Origin: Halolamina pelagica
Lineage (GTDB): Archaea > Halobacteriota > Halobacteria > Halobacteriales > Haloferacaceae
Length of the DNA: 64,000 bases
Reading direction: 5' to 3'
Assembly (NCBI RefSeq): GCF_001307315.1
Contig: NZ_LGUC01000001.1
Coordinates: 1,116,001-1,180,000 of the forward strand
The first letter of the stretch is position 1; each line of letters begins with the position of its first letter. This document shows, piece by piece, positions 6,999-16,151 of this stretch. The notes below the pieces were generated by a model that saw only the letters and a list, made by a program, of their open reading frames with translations, was not told the origin of the DNA and did not search any database. The position numbers were made by a program, and so were the translations under genes.

Positions 6999-8873
6999 TC
7001 AGGCCCGCTTCTGGATCTCCTCGCGCAGCACCTCGCTCACGAGGTCGCCGCCGGCCTGCCCGCGCAGCGCGCCCATGCACTCGCCCATGAGCCCGGAGAA
7101 CGCGCCCATCCCCTCCGCTTCGACCTGCTCGGCGTTGCGCTCGACGACCTCCTGAACCGCCTCGCGCACTTCGGCTTCGCTCACACCGCCGACGCCTGCC
7201 TCCTCCATCGCCTCCTCGGCCGTGAGTTCGGGGGTCTCGGCGAGCGCCGTCAGCACGGGGTTGACGCCCTCCTTCGGCAGGTCGCCGTCCTCGACGAGCA
7301 GGAGCGCTTCGAGCAGCGCGTCCTCCCGGATCGCGTCCACGTCGACGCCGTCGCGGCTGAGCTCGGTCAGCGTCGACTCGAGCGTCGAGGCGGCGAACGT
7401 CGGGTCCACGCCCGCCTCGACGGCCTCCTCGAACAGCACCATCCGGCGGCCGAAGGCGACCTGCTCGGCGAGCCCCTCGTCCAGCCCGAGTTCGTCGGCG
7501 TAGCGCTCGACGCGCTCCGTGAGGAGTTCGGGCGTCTCGATCTCGCTGGGGTCGGGCTCCACCGGCGGCACGTCGGTCTCGGGGTACATCCGCGCCGCGC
7601 CGGGGAGCGGTCGGAGGTAGCGCGTGGTGCCGTCGTCGTTGGCGCCGCGGGTCTCCTCGGGCACGCCCTCGATGGCGGTCCGGGCGCGGTCGGCGGCGGC
7701 TTCGATCGCCTGTTCGGCCACGTCCGCGCCCGCGGCGACGATAGCCACCGCGTCGTCCTCGCCGGCGTCGACGGTCTCGCGCAGCGCCGCGACTTCGTCC
7801 TCGGTCACGCCGTAGGCCGGCAGTTCGTCGGTGTGGAAGATGCCACCCGCGCCGGCGCGCTTGGCGTGATCGGAGAGTTCGGTGCCGAGTCGGCGATCCG
7901 GCTGGATCTCCCGGCCGACGAGCCCGTCGAAGCCGTACAGCGGGACGGCCTGCACCTCGCCGCCGGCGTCGAGCGCGCCGCGGATCACGCCGGATTCGGT
8001 GTCGGCGAACGTCTCGCTCACGTCGACGACATCGCCGACGGCGGCGTCGCGGGCGTCGAGTTCGTCGCGGATCGCGAGCAGTTCGACCTGCCGGTCGACC
8101 TCGTTGGCGACGATGTCGCGGATGTCGCCCAGCGCCTGGACGCCCTTGATCTCGACACGGGCGCCCTCCTCGATCGAGACGTTCACGTCCTGCCGGATCG
8201 TGCCGAGCCCGCGCTTGACCGAGCCGGTCGAGCGCAGCAGCATCCCGATGTGTTCGGCGGCTTCGTGGGCCTGTTTCGGCGAACTGATGTCGGGCGCGGT
8301 GCCGATCTCGACCAGCGGGATGCCGAGACGGTCCAGGGAGTAGCGGACTCCTTCGTCGGTCTCCTCGACGCGCTGGGCGGACTCCTCCTCGAGCATCACG
8401 TCAACGATGCCGACGCTCCCCTCGTCGGTCTCGATCTCGCCGTTCTGGGCCAACAGCGTCGAGCGCTGGAAGCCGGAGGTGTTCGAGCCGTCGATCACCA
8501 GCTTGCGCATCACGTGGGCCTGATCGACCACGTCGGCGTCGAGCAGGTCGGCGATGCTCATCGCGACCTCCAGGGCTTCTTCGTCGATGCGGGCGGGCGG
8601 CTCGTCGTCCTCCTCGACCAGGCAGGTGGTGTCGTAGGCGAGGTACTCGAACGTGCGGTCGACGCGGCTCTCCTCCATCGCCGCCTCGTCGAGCTCGCCG
8701 AGCTCGCTTCGGGTCGGGTGGAGTTCGCGGGTGATCGTGTGGGTCGCCTCCTCCGGTTCGCGGAGTTCGGTGGGCGACTCGCAGAACAGCTTGGTCTCGG
8801 TGTCGAGCTGTTGGTGGATCTCGAGGCCGGCCACGAGGCCGAGCTCCTCGTAGTCGCGGGCGTCGTCGCTCAT
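6999..8873 (-). CDS. gatE: Glutamyl-tRNA(Gln) amidotransferase subunit E
   Basis: 624 residues, the expected GatE length. The GatB/E cradle core (LGLVAGLEIHQQLDTETKLFC; HVMRKLVIDGSNTSGFQRS; GLGTIRQDVNVSI) is interrupted by the archaeal-specific GAD-type insertion and followed by a helical domain and a C-terminal YqeY-like tail. With GatD (not in the window) it converts Glu-tRNA(Gln) to Gln-tRNA(Gln) using ammonia from an asparaginase-like subunit. This is diagnostic of archaea. It lies upstream of nothing co-directional within operon distance, so it is probably monocistronic. Confidence 0.97.
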   Translation of the reverse strand: MSDDARDYEELGLVAGLEIHQQLDTETKLFCESPTELREPEEATHTITRELHPTRSELGELDEAAMEESRVDRTFEYLAYDTTCLVEEDDEPPARIDEEALEVAMSIADLLDADVVDQAHVMRKLVIDGSNTSGFQRSTLLAQNGEIETDEGSVGIVDVMLEEESAQRVEETDEGVRYSLDRLGIPLVEIGTAPDISSPKQAHEAAEHIGMLLRSTGSVKRGLGTIRQDVNVSIEEGARVEIKGVQALGDIRDIVANEVDRQVELLAIRDELDARDAAVGDVVDVSETFADTESGVIRGALDAGGEVQAVPLYGFDGLVGREIQPDRRLGTELSDHAKRAGAGGIFHTDELPAYGVTEDEVAALRETVDAGEDDAVAIVAAGADVAEQAIEAAADRARTAIEGVPEETRGANDDGTTRYLRPLPGAARMYPETDVPPVEPDPSEIETPELLTERVERYADELGLDEGLAEQVAFGRRMVLFEEAVEAGVDPTFAASTLESTLTELSRDGVDVDAIREDALLEALLLVEDGDLPKEGVNPVLTALAETPELTAEEAMEEAGVGGVSEAEVREAVQEVVERNAEQVEAEGMGAFSGLMGECMGALRGQAGGDLVSEVLREEIQKRA

Positions 8874-8944
8874 ACTCGACGTGGGGGGCGGTGGGGGTAA
8901 AAATGGTCGCAGTCGCGGGCGGTCAGCCCGCTCGGCGAGTCCCC

Positions 8945-10354
8945 TCAGTCCTCGTCGCCGAGGATCCCGCGGTGGGTCATCTTCTCGGGGTTCAGAACCT
9001 CCTCGGCCTCTGCCTCGGTCAGGTAGCCCTCAGCCACGGCGACCTCCTTCACGGACTTCCCTTCCGCGAGCGCTTTCTTCGCCACCTTCGACGCCTTGTC
9101 GTAGCCGATCGCGGGGTTGAGCGCCGTCGCCAGCGCCATCGAGCGCTCGACCTGGGCCTCGCAGTGTGCCTCGTTGGCTTCGAGCTTCGCCACGAACTTC
9201 TCGGCGAACGTCGTCGAACTGTTCGCGAGCAGTTGGGCGGACTCGAGGAAGTTGTGCGCGATCACCGGCTTGTAGAGGTTCAGGTCGATCTGGCCCTCCG
9301 CGGCGCCCGCGGAGACGGCGGCGTCGTTGCCGACGACCTGTTTGTGGACCTGGTTCACCGCCTCGGCGACGACGGGGTTGATCTTGCCGGGCATGATCGA
9401 ACTGCCGGGCTGGTTCTCGGGCTGCTCGATCTCGCCGAGGCCGTTGCGCGGGCCGGAGGCGAGCAGGCGGAGGTCGTTGGCGATCTTGTTCAGGCTCCCG
9501 GCGATCACCCGCAGCGCGCCGTGGGCCTCGCTCATGGCGTCGTGGGCCGCCTGCGCCTCGAAGTGGTCGTCCGCTTCGCGGAAGTTCAGGCCCGTCTCCT
9601 CGCTCATGTACTCGGCGGCGAGTTCGGGGAACTCGGGGTCGGTGTTGAGCCCGGTCCCGACTGCCGTCCCGCCGAGAGCCAGCTCCGCGAGGCGCGGGCG
9701 GACGCTCTCCAGTCGGTCGATCCCCTTCTCGACCTGCGTGCGGTAGCCGCCGAACTCCTGGCCGAGACGGACCGGCGTCGCGTCCTGGAGGTGCGTGCGG
9801 CCCGTTTTGACGACGCCGTCGAACTCGGCCTCCTTCGCTTCGAGTTCGTCCCGGAGCGTCGCCAGCGCGGGGCGAAGGTCCTTCTCGACGGCCTCCAGCG
9901 CGGCGACGTGCATCGCCGTCGGGATCACGTCGTTGGAGGACTGCCCGAAATTCACGTCGTCGTTGGGGTGGACGACGCGCTCGCCGACCTCCGCGCCGGC
10001 GATCTCGGCGGCGCGGTTGGCGATCACTTCGTTGGCGTTCATGTTCGAGGAGGTGCCCGATCCGGTCTGGAACACGTCGACGGGGAACTGGTCGTCGTGC
10101 TCGCCGGCGATGACCTCGTCGGCGGCGGCGACGATCGCCTCGGCGGTGTCGTCGTCGAGGTGGCCCAGCTCACGGTTGGCCTGTGCGGCGGCCTTCTTCA
10201 CCACGCCGAGGGCGCGGACGAACCGCCGGCCGAACACGACGTCCGAGATGGGGAAGTTCTCCACCGCACGCTGGGTCTGGGCGCCCCAGTAGGCGTCTGC
10301 GGGCACCTGCACTTCGCCGAGGCTGTCCTCTTCAGTTCGGTAGTCCTCGCTCAT
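8945..10354 (-). CDS. fumC: Fumarate hydratase, class II
   Basis: 469 residues, the standard length of class II fumarases. It has GSGTSSNMNANEVIANRA, TGRTHLQDATPVRLGQEF and the superfamily signature GSSIMPGKINPVVAEAV with its catalytic serine loop. It hydrates fumarate to L-malate in the TCA cycle as a cytoplasmic homotetramer without an Fe-S cluster. The aspartase homologue is less likely because the active-site loop matches fumarases. The BolA gene lies upstream on the same strand, 66 bp away. Confidence 0.96.
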   Translation of the reverse strand: MSEDYRTEEDSLGEVQVPADAYWGAQTQRAVENFPISDVVFGRRFVRALGVVKKAAAQANRELGHLDDDTAEAIVAAADEVIAGEHDDQFPVDVFQTGSGTSSNMNANEVIANRAAEIAGAEVGERVVHPNDDVNFGQSSNDVIPTAMHVAALEAVEKDLRPALATLRDELEAKEAEFDGVVKTGRTHLQDATPVRLGQEFGGYRTQVEKGIDRLESVRPRLAELALGGTAVGTGLNTDPEFPELAAEYMSEETGLNFREADDHFEAQAAHDAMSEAHGALRVIAGSLNKIANDLRLLASGPRNGLGEIEQPENQPGSSIMPGKINPVVAEAVNQVHKQVVGNDAAVSAGAAEGQIDLNLYKPVIAHNFLESAQLLANSSTTFAEKFVAKLEANEAHCEAQVERSMALATALNPAIGYDKASKVAKKALAEGKSVKEVAVAEGYLTEAEAEEVLNPEKMTHRGILGDED

Positions 10355-10420
10355 GCGCGTTGGGTCGGCCGGTACAGCGTAAAACCCTCCGGTGTCGGCG
10401 TGGGCCGCCGCCGTCGCTTG

Positions 10421-10693
10421 CTACGCCTCGTCCTGCCGCTCGGCGTACTCCTCGGGCGTGAACGTCTCGATCTCCAGGGCGTGGACGCTGTCGGTCATCG
10501 CCTCGCCGACGGCGTCGTACACCATCTGGTGCTGGGCGACCAGCGTCTCGCCCTCGAACGCGGGGGAGACGACGACTGCCGCGAAGTGTGCATCCTGGTG
10601 GTTCCGGTCGTGGTGTGCACGCGGGAGGCTCACTGTCGCCTCGGCGTCGGGAATCTCGGCCTCGATGATGGCTTCGAGTTCGTCGCTGTCCAT
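10421..10693 (-). CDS. BolA family protein
   Basis: 90 residues with the BolA fold: MDSDELEAIIEAEIPDAEATV, then DAHFAAVVVSPAFEGETLVA with the characteristic FxG-type loop, HQMVYDAVGEAM and HALEIETFTPEEY. BolA proteins partner with monothiol glutaredoxins in iron-sulfur handling in bacteria and eukaryotes. No glutaredoxin gene is adjacent. The start at 10693 is the only ATG that gives a typical BolA length. Confidence 0.9.
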   Translation of the reverse strand: MDSDELEAIIEAEIPDAEATVSLPRAHHDRNHQDAHFAAVVVSPAFEGETLVAQHQMVYDAVGEAMTDSVHALEIETFTPEEYAERQDEA

Positions 10694-10792
10694 ACCCCAC
10701 TTCCCGGGGGCGACGGGGAAAAACAGGTCGGTGGATACAGGCGTGCGTGCTCGCCGCCGAAGGCCACACTCAAGCCGGCAGGCCGTCGACCC

Positions 10793-11266
10793 GTGGGCGT
10801 GTCCGTCGACGATCCCGCAGCCGCCGCGCGAGCCCACCTGCTCGACGAGGCGGCCGACAGTATCGACGCCGTGCTCGCCGCCGCCGACGCGGTGGCGGGG
10901 GACTGGCCCCGGCTCGCGGACGGCCGCCCGGCGACTGCCGACCGGGAGGCACTGGTGGCGGAACTGCACACGACGCTCGACGACGCGGGCGTGCTGGAGA
11001 CGCTCCCCGAGACGCTCGCCGGCGCCGTCGACGCCGCGGGCTACGCCCTCCCGGCGACGCCCGTGGCCGCGCCGCCGTACGTCGTGCTCACCTCCACGGG
11101 GCCGGTGCTGCGCGGCACGGTCGACGACGGCCGCCTCGTCGCCCGGATCGACTGTTTCGAGGTCGTGCGCCGACCCGACGGTATCGACGCCGCCGTCGCG
11201 TACGCCCACCGGGCGGCGCGGCCGGCCGCGGCGCTGTCGGTCTCGTTCGTGGCGTCCGAGGAGTGA
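10793..11266 (+). CDS. Haloarchaeal hypothetical protein
   Basis: About 157 residues, starting at GTG 10793 or 10799 because no ATG fits. The N-terminus is helical (AAARAHLLDEAADSIDAVLAA). The C-terminal part is alpha-beta (PYVVLTSTGPVLRGTVDDG; LVARIDCFEVVRR) with no catalytic motif I can recognise. It is divergent from the BolA gene and convergent with fen1, so no operon partner indicates a role. Its codon bias and acidity match neighbouring genes, so I regard it as real. Confidence 0.7.
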   Translation: MGVSVDDPAAAARAHLLDEAADSIDAVLAAADAVAGDWPRLADGRPATADREALVAELHTTLDDAGVLETLPETLAGAVDAAGYALPATPVAAPPYVVLTSTGPVLRGTVDDGRLVARIDCFEVVRRPDGIDAAVAYAHRAARPAAALSVSFVASEE

Positions 11267-11279
11267 GGGTGGACGGGAG

Positions 11280-12260
11280 CTACGTCCAGTCGTCGAGCCC
11301 GGTCTGGACGAGCGACTCCTCGATCCGCTCGAAGCCGCGTTCGACCTCGTCGGCGTCGACCTCCCACTCGTCGACGACGTACGCGCGGGCGGCGTCGATG
11401 TCGGGGTCCACGTCCAGATCCACCTCGTACTCGTCGGTGACCGGCGGGTCGAAGAACAGCTCCCGGATCCGGTCGGCGTTCTCGACGTACACGTCGTCGG
11501 CCTCCATCACGCCCCAGATGTCGCCGTGTTCCTTCACGGCTTTCACCGCGGTCTTGGGGCCGTAGCCGCTGACGCCGTCGTTGAAGTCAGTCCCCATCAG
11601 CAGCGCCACGTCGACGAGCTGTTCGTAGCTGATCTCGTGTTTGTCGAGCGTCTTCTGGAGGTCCATCAGCTCCGGCTCGCCCTTCGAGGTGAGCTGGCGC
11701 AGCGTCCGCGGCGCGCCGAACACCATCGTGTCGTAGTCCTCGCTGCCGGCGTAGTCCACGTCGCCCCGGGCGGCCATGTGGGCGCACTGGGCCTCGCCCT
11801 CGGCCGGCGCCTCGATGTACGGCACGTCCAGCCGGTCGAACAGCCCCCGGGTGGTCTCGTGGATCGTGTCGGTCAGGCGCTGGGTGCGGGCGTCGAGCCG
11901 CGCGGCCTCGACGCCGTCGCCCGCCTCCTCGGCCTCCTGCCGGCGCTCCTCTGCCTTCTCGCGCTGCTCGCGGCGGCGCTCGACCTCGTCGCTCTTGAGG
12001 TCGGTGACGCCGCCGTCGAACACGAACACCGGCGTCACGTCGTGTTCGAAGAACTTCGGCAGCCCCTGGACGACGCCGACGAGGTTCGCGACCTCCTCGC
12101 CCGAGCCGGTCGTGTACACGGAGTCGGCGGTGAACTTCACCGTCGTCGTGAGGTAGCGGTAGAGCCAGTTGTGCGCGTCGACGGCGACGACGCTGCCGGC
12201 GAGCGAGTCGAAGGAGACGTCCTCGATCGCGGCCACGTCGCGGAGATCCGCGTTGCCCAT
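11280..12260 (-). CDS. fen: Flap endonuclease 1 (FEN1/XPG family)
   Basis: 326 residues. The N-terminal nuclease region contains [14 protein letters not shown] and PVFVFDGG. The internal region has [12 protein letters not shown] and [11 protein letters not shown], whose carboxylates bind the two metals. An H3TH DNA-binding element ([19 protein letters not shown]) follows. The C-terminus, QTGLDDWT, fits a shortened PIP box that would dock on PCNA. FEN1 removes 5' flaps during Okazaki fragment maturation and repair. Confidence 0.96.
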   Translation of the reverse strand: MGNADLRDVAAIEDVSFDSLAGSVVAVDAHNWLYRYLTTTVKFTADSVYTTGSGEEVANLVGVVQGLPKFFEHDVTPVFVFDGGVTDLKSDEVERRREQREKAEERRQEAEEAGDGVEAARLDARTQRLTDTIHETTRGLFDRLDVPYIEAPAEGEAQCAHMAARGDVDYAGSEDYDTMVFGAPRTLRQLTSKGEPELMDLQKTLDKHEISYEQLVDVALLMGTDFNDGVSGYGPKTAVKAVKEHGDIWGVMEADDVYVENADRIRELFFDPPVTDEYEVDLDVDPDIDAARAYVVDEWEVDADEVERGFERIEESLVQTGLDDWT

Positions 12261-12305
12261 AGAGCGCGTAGCCGACGGGCGGGCTTGAAGGTGGAGGTTC
12301 GCCGA

Positions 12306-12973
12306 TCAGGGCTCCGGCAGATCGGTGGTGCCGCCGCCGCGAGCCCCGTCGGCGCCGTCACGCGGCGCCCCGACGAGGTCGGGTGCCCCGTCGCCCTCGT
12401 GGCGGTCGAGGAACGCGCGTTCGTCGTCGCTCAGGTCGCGGTCCTCGTCGGTTCGGAACGTGTCCAGCCCGCACTGGTAGGTTGCGGCGTCGCGCTGGCC
12501 GGGTCGTTCGAGCACCAACTCCGCGAGCCCGGTCTCCCGGCCGGTGAACACGAACCCTGCCTTGTACAGCGCGTGGTACGCGAAGGGGTTGTTGACCGCG
12601 ATCCGGCAGCGCCGGTATCCCTGTTCGGCGGCGTGCTCGGCGACGAACGCGGCGAGTCGGGCGCCGATGCCCTCGCCGCGGCGGTCGTGACGGGTGGTGA
12701 TGTAGCGGATCCACAGCACCCCGGATCGGTGCGGTCCTCGTTGAACGCGGCGGCGGCGACCACGTCACGTTCGAAGGGGTCGTCCTCGCTGCCCGGGTCG
12801 GGACGCGCCACGTCGGCGTCGATGCGCGGCGGCGCAGCACGCGGGCCGCCGGGGTCGCGGGCGACGGCTTTCCCCGTGTTGCTCATGACGAACTTTCCCG
12901 CATAGCTGAACTCCCGGAAGTCCAGTCGGAGCCTCGGCCCCGCCTCCGGCCAGCCCAGCAGCGCGAACTCCAT
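12306..12973 (-). CDS. GNAT family N-acetyltransferase, frameshifted
   Basis: The N-terminus starts at 12973 (MEFALLGWPEAGPRLRLDF; FSYAGKFVMSNTGKAV). The acetyl-CoA-binding core (WIRYITTRHDRRGEGIGARL, then GYRRCRIAVNNPFAYHALYKAG) is in another frame. One extra C in the C4 run at 12719-12722 restores a protein of about 222 residues. The RRGEGIG stretch is the pyrophosphate-binding motif A. The haloarchaeal N-terminal extension is unusual for a small GNAT. The acceptor substrate is unknown. Confidence 0.8.
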
Positions 12974-13051
12974 GCCCGACTCTCACGGCTGGATGCTTAT
13001 CAGCGTTCGCTCGTCCGAGGGTTGATTTCGCCGGGTGACCAACCTCCGGCA

Positions 13052-13644
13052 ATGACTGGCTGGCTGGGCCGCGGCGACGTGCGGTTCTTCGACCGCGTCG
13101 CGCGGCTGTACGACGTGTTCATGCCGCCCTCGGGGACCGACTGGGCGGTCGAGGCGTTCGAGTTTGCGGACCGCCCGGTCGAGCGCGTGCTTGACCTCGC
13201 CGGCGGCACCGGTCGCGTCGCGGCGGCGCTCCCCCGGACTACGAGCCCGTGGTCGCGGACGTGTCCGCGGGGATGCTCGCCCGGGCACGCGACCGCGGGC
13301 TCCCGACCGTCCGCGCGGACGCGGGCCGGCTGCCGCTCCGTGACGACGCCGTCGACGCGGCGGTCGTCGTCGACGCCTACCACCACCTCCCCGACCGCGA
13401 AGCGGCGGTCCGGGAGGCTAGCCGCGTCGTCGCGCCCGGCGGCGTCGTGGTGATCCGCGATTTCGACCCGACGACGGTGGTCGGCCGCGGAATCGCTCTC
13501 GGCGAAGCGATGTTCGGGATGGACTCGACGCTCGTTTCCGCCGACGCGGCGACGCAGGCCCTCACGCGGGCGGGACTGGGGGCGCGCGTGCTCGACCGCG
13601 GACCCGTGTACACGGCCGTCGGTCGTGTTCCGCCCGCGGACTGA
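13052..13644 (+). CDS. Class I SAM-dependent methyltransferase, frameshifted
   Basis: The first frame gives RFFDRVARLYDVFMPPSGTDW and VLDLAGGTGRVAAAL (SAM motif I). The second frame continues VADVSAGMLARARDRGLP, VDAAVVVDAYHHLPDREAA and VVAPGGVVVIRDF. One extra C in the C5 run at 13231-13235 joins them into about 197 residues. The fold is of the UbiE/Coq5-like small-molecule methyltransferase type, so a quinone or lipid substrate is possible but not shown. The start at 13052 is preferred over 13022 because the upstream residues look non-coding. Confidence 0.82.
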
Positions 13645-13693
13645 TCGGAACGGGAACGAAGGAGTCAGTACGGAGGAGGGGAAAGCCGGGGCC

Positions 13694-14098
13694 ATGAGCG
13701 AGTCGTTCCTCTCGAAGCGGGTCGACCGGTCGGCCGCGCCGCTGGCGGTCGGCGACGTGATCGCGATCGTCGCCGTGATCGCGATAGGTATGGAGTTCGG
13801 ACACAACACGCTCACGGGGCCGGTGGCGCTGCTGGAGACCGCGGCGCCGTTCCTCGTCGGCTGGGCCGTCGTGAGCATCCCGATCGGCGCCTACTCCGCC
13901 GGCGCCGCCGAGTCGGCGAAGGCCGCAGTGCCGCTGGCGCTGCGCTCCTGGGTGCCGGCGGCGGCTATCGGCGTGCTCCTCCGCGGACTGCTCCAGACCA
14001 GCCTCGACCAGGGGCTGCTGATCTTCTTCGGCGTGATGCTGGTCACGGGCGGTGTCGCCCTCGGCGGCTGGCGCTGGGTCGCGTTCAAACTCCGGTAG
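13694..14098 (+). CDS. DUF3054-type membrane protein
   Basis: 134 residues with four to five hydrophobic helices: AVGDVIAIVAVIAIGMEFGH, APFLVGWAVVSIPIGAYSAG, SWVPAAAIGVLLRGLL and GLLIFFGVMLVTGGVALGG. The VGDVIAI opening followed by a glycine- and tryptophan-ended helix is typical of DUF3054 proteins. No function is known. It follows the methyltransferase on the same strand with a 49-bp gap. Confidence 0.8.
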   Translation: MSESFLSKRVDRSAAPLAVGDVIAIVAVIAIGMEFGHNTLTGPVALLETAAPFLVGWAVVSIPIGAYSAGAAESAKAAVPLALRSWVPAAAIGVLLRGLLQTSLDQGLLIFFGVMLVTGGVALGGWRWVAFKLR

Positions 14099-14226
14099 GC
14101 GGCGCAGCACTGACGGTTCTTGCGTTGGGCTTGTTTCGCCGATGGCCCCGCGCCAGTCGACGTCGCATCACCTGCCACCATAAGTTACGAGAATTCACGG
14201 TGGCGGTTCCTCAAGCGTTCCCAAAA

Positions 14227-14240
14227 GGCCACTAGTGGCC
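14227..14240. other. Perfect 14-bp palindrome in an intergenic gap
   Basis: GGCCACTAGTGGCC is a perfect palindrome in the 210-bp gap between two membrane-protein genes (14099-14308). It lies about 70 bases before the next start, so it may be a regulator site or part of a terminator. Nothing else is evident in the gap. Confidence 0.3.
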
Positions 14241-14308
14241 ACGGCGCTGGCTATCTCGACGACCGGAGTAACAGTTAATATCGATGCTGGCAAAGATCCT
14301 ATCGAGGT

Positions 14309-14539
14309 ATGATCGGCTACTACGACTACGTTCTGGCCCTGATTCCGGGAGTGTTGATCGGAGTGACGGCAGCGCTCTCCCTGTTCGGGATACCGTTGCG
14401 CGGCGCCCTGTTCCTCGGGGCTGGGGCGTCGACGATCGTAGTCGCCCACGCCTTGTTCGTCAGGAGCCCAGTGCCCGACGGCTACCAGGCGCCCGACGGG
14501 CCCGCCCGCTCGGAGTCGTCGGCGTCGAACGCCGACTGA
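14309..14539 (+). CDS. Small two-helix membrane protein
   Basis: 76 residues with two transmembrane helices (YVLALIPGVLIGVTAALSLF and GALFLGAGASTIVVAHALFV) and a short polar, serine-rich C-terminus. The pattern IGYYDYVLALIPG is common in haloarchaeal small membrane proteins, but no function is known. The ATG at 14309 follows a region without another good start. Confidence 0.7.
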   Translation: MIGYYDYVLALIPGVLIGVTAALSLFGIPLRGALFLGAGASTIVVAHALFVRSPVPDGYQAPDGPARSESSASNAD

Positions 14540-14609
14540 CCGCCGACGGCGCCAGTCCGCGACTGGGTCGGCAAGTACGCTTTAGACGCTTGCCACCCAC
14601 GGTTCGTGT

Positions 14610-15608
14610 ATGACCGAAACGCTGTTCCTGCGGAGTGACGAGCTCGACGGCCTCGCGACCCCGGCGGAGTTCGTCGACGCCGTCCGCGAGGGGTATCGCC
14701 AGCGCGGCGAGGGCGCCGCTGCCGAACCACGGACCAAACTCGGGCGCGAGGCGCCGCCGGGAATGCTGACCACGTACGGGGCGATCCTGCCCGACACGGG
14801 CGCGATGGGTGGCTACATGTACAGCGCCGGCTTCGCCGAGCGCGACGCGTGGTTCGCGACGCCGCTGTTCGACGCCGACTCCGGCGAGCCGCTGGCGCTG
14901 CTCGACGGCGCGTCGATGAACCCGTTCAAGACGGGGGCGACCGGCGCGGTCGGCGTCGACGCGCTCGCCCGCGAGGACGCGGACAGCGTCGCCGTCATCG
15001 GCTCCGGTGCCCAGGCGCGGGGGCAGCTGCGCTGTACCGCCGCGGTGCGCGATCTCGAGACGGTCTGGGTGTACTCCCCGACCAAGGAGTCCCGCGAGAG
15101 CTTCGCCGGCGAGATGAACGAACGCCTCGACGCCTCCGTCGCCGCCGTCGCCTCCTCCGCGGCGGCGATCGAGGACGCCGACGTGGTGATCACGGCGACG
15201 ACGGCGTCGGAGCCGGTGTTCGACGGCGACGACCTCGAGCCCGGCACCCACGTCACCGCGATGGGGCAGTACGACCCCGACAAGCGCGAACTCGACGCCC
15301 GGAGCATCGAGCGATCGACGTACGTCCCGGACCTCCGCGCCCGGGCGACCCAGGACGCCGGCTCGTTCATCCACGCGCTGGAGGCGGGCGTCGTGGACGA
15401 GGACCACATCCACGCCGAACTCGGCGAGGTGGTCGCCGGCGAGGCCGAGGGCCGAACCGACGACGAGGAGATCACGGTGTTCGACTCCGGCGGCACCGGG
15501 ATCGAGACGGTCGCCGGCGCGTACCTGCTGTACGAGAAGGCGGTCGACGACGGGCTGGGCGAGACGATCGACTTCTCGCCGGCGAGTCAGGCACTGACTG
15601 GGGAGTAA
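14610..15608 (+). CDS. Ornithine cyclodeaminase/mu-crystallin family oxidoreductase
   Basis: 332 residues. The substrate domain contains the conserved Arg/Lys (PRTKLGREAPPGMLTTYGA) and the NAD-binding Rossmann region contains VAVIGSGAQARGQLRCTAAV. ADVVITATTASEPVF and TVFDSGGTGIETVAGAYLLY complete the family pattern. Relatives include ornithine cyclodeaminase, archaeal alanine dehydrogenase and ketimine reductases; the residues visible do not decide between them. An adjoining small membrane-protein gene follows after 7 bases. Confidence 0.9.
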   Translation: MTETLFLRSDELDGLATPAEFVDAVREGYRQRGEGAAAEPRTKLGREAPPGMLTTYGAILPDTGAMGGYMYSAGFAERDAWFATPLFDADSGEPLALLDGASMNPFKTGATGAVGVDALAREDADSVAVIGSGAQARGQLRCTAAVRDLETVWVYSPTKESRESFAGEMNERLDASVAAVASSAAAIEDADVVITATTASEPVFDGDDLEPGTHVTAMGQYDPDKRELDARSIERSTYVPDLRARATQDAGSFIHALEAGVVDEDHIHAELGEVVAGEAEGRTDDEEITVFDSGGTGIETVAGAYLLYEKAVDDGLGETIDFSPASQALTGE

Positions 15609-15615
15609 CACCCCC

Positions 15616-15996
15616 GTGTTCGACTGGCTCTTCCCCACCTGGACCTCGCCAGGGTTGCTCGCCCTCGTCGTCGGCCTCCGGACGCTCTGTAACGTGGGCC
15701 TGACGGCGTCGATGCGGGAAGCGTCGGGCGCCGACCGCGCGGTGGCCGCTGGCGCGGCGCTGACACTCGCCTCGCTCGTGCTGACTGTCGGCGTCCTGCG
15801 CGGCTCGTTCGGGCTGACAGTGAGCCACGTCGAGAGCCTCGTGCAGGTGTCGCTGCTCGTGCTCACCGGCGCGGTCGTTCTCCGGGGTAACGGGGGGAAG
15901 CGTGCCAGAAACCGGGCGATCCTCGCTGGCGCGGGTGCGGTGGTGCTGTATCTGCTCTCAATCCCGCTGTTCGGTGAGGCGACAGTGGCGCCGTAG
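15616..15996 (+). CDS. Small four-helix membrane protein
   Basis: 126 residues from a GTG start at 15616, with four predicted helices including GLLALVVGLRTLCNVGLTAS and NRAILAGAGAVVLYLLSIPL. There is no recognisable catalytic motif. The 7-base spacing after the ornithine-cyclodeaminase-like gene indicates one operon, so it may assist that enzyme's pathway, for example in substrate movement. That is inference only. Confidence 0.7.
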   Translation: MFDWLFPTWTSPGLLALVVGLRTLCNVGLTASMREASGADRAVAAGAALTLASLVLTVGVLRGSFGLTVSHVESLVQVSLLVLTGAVVLRGNGGKRARNRAILAGAGAVVLYLLSIPLFGEATVAP

Positions 15997-16151
15997 CCGG
16001 CGTCGCTCGCGGCGGCACAGCCGCCGCTCGTGGCCGCGAAAATCACCGGCGGAACGCGTCCGACGACAGGTATAACCCACCGTATCGCCTCGTTTCGAAC
16101 GAGCGGAGCGACCGCCACACATCACCATTCAGCCCGGATCGGGCACTCATC

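Noticed and set aside
8891..12905. Very long open frames (about 790-840 codons) on the plus strand
   Set aside because: They run opposite fumC, fen1 and other genes with clear motifs. In GC-rich codon usage the antisense frame of a real gene is often open; their translations are Arg/Val/Asp repeats with no domain. Only 10793-11266, within the first of them, is kept as a gene.
14460..16118. 552-codon minus-strand open frame
   Set aside because: It lies opposite the ornithine cyclodeaminase-like and membrane-protein genes, and its translation shows no domain.
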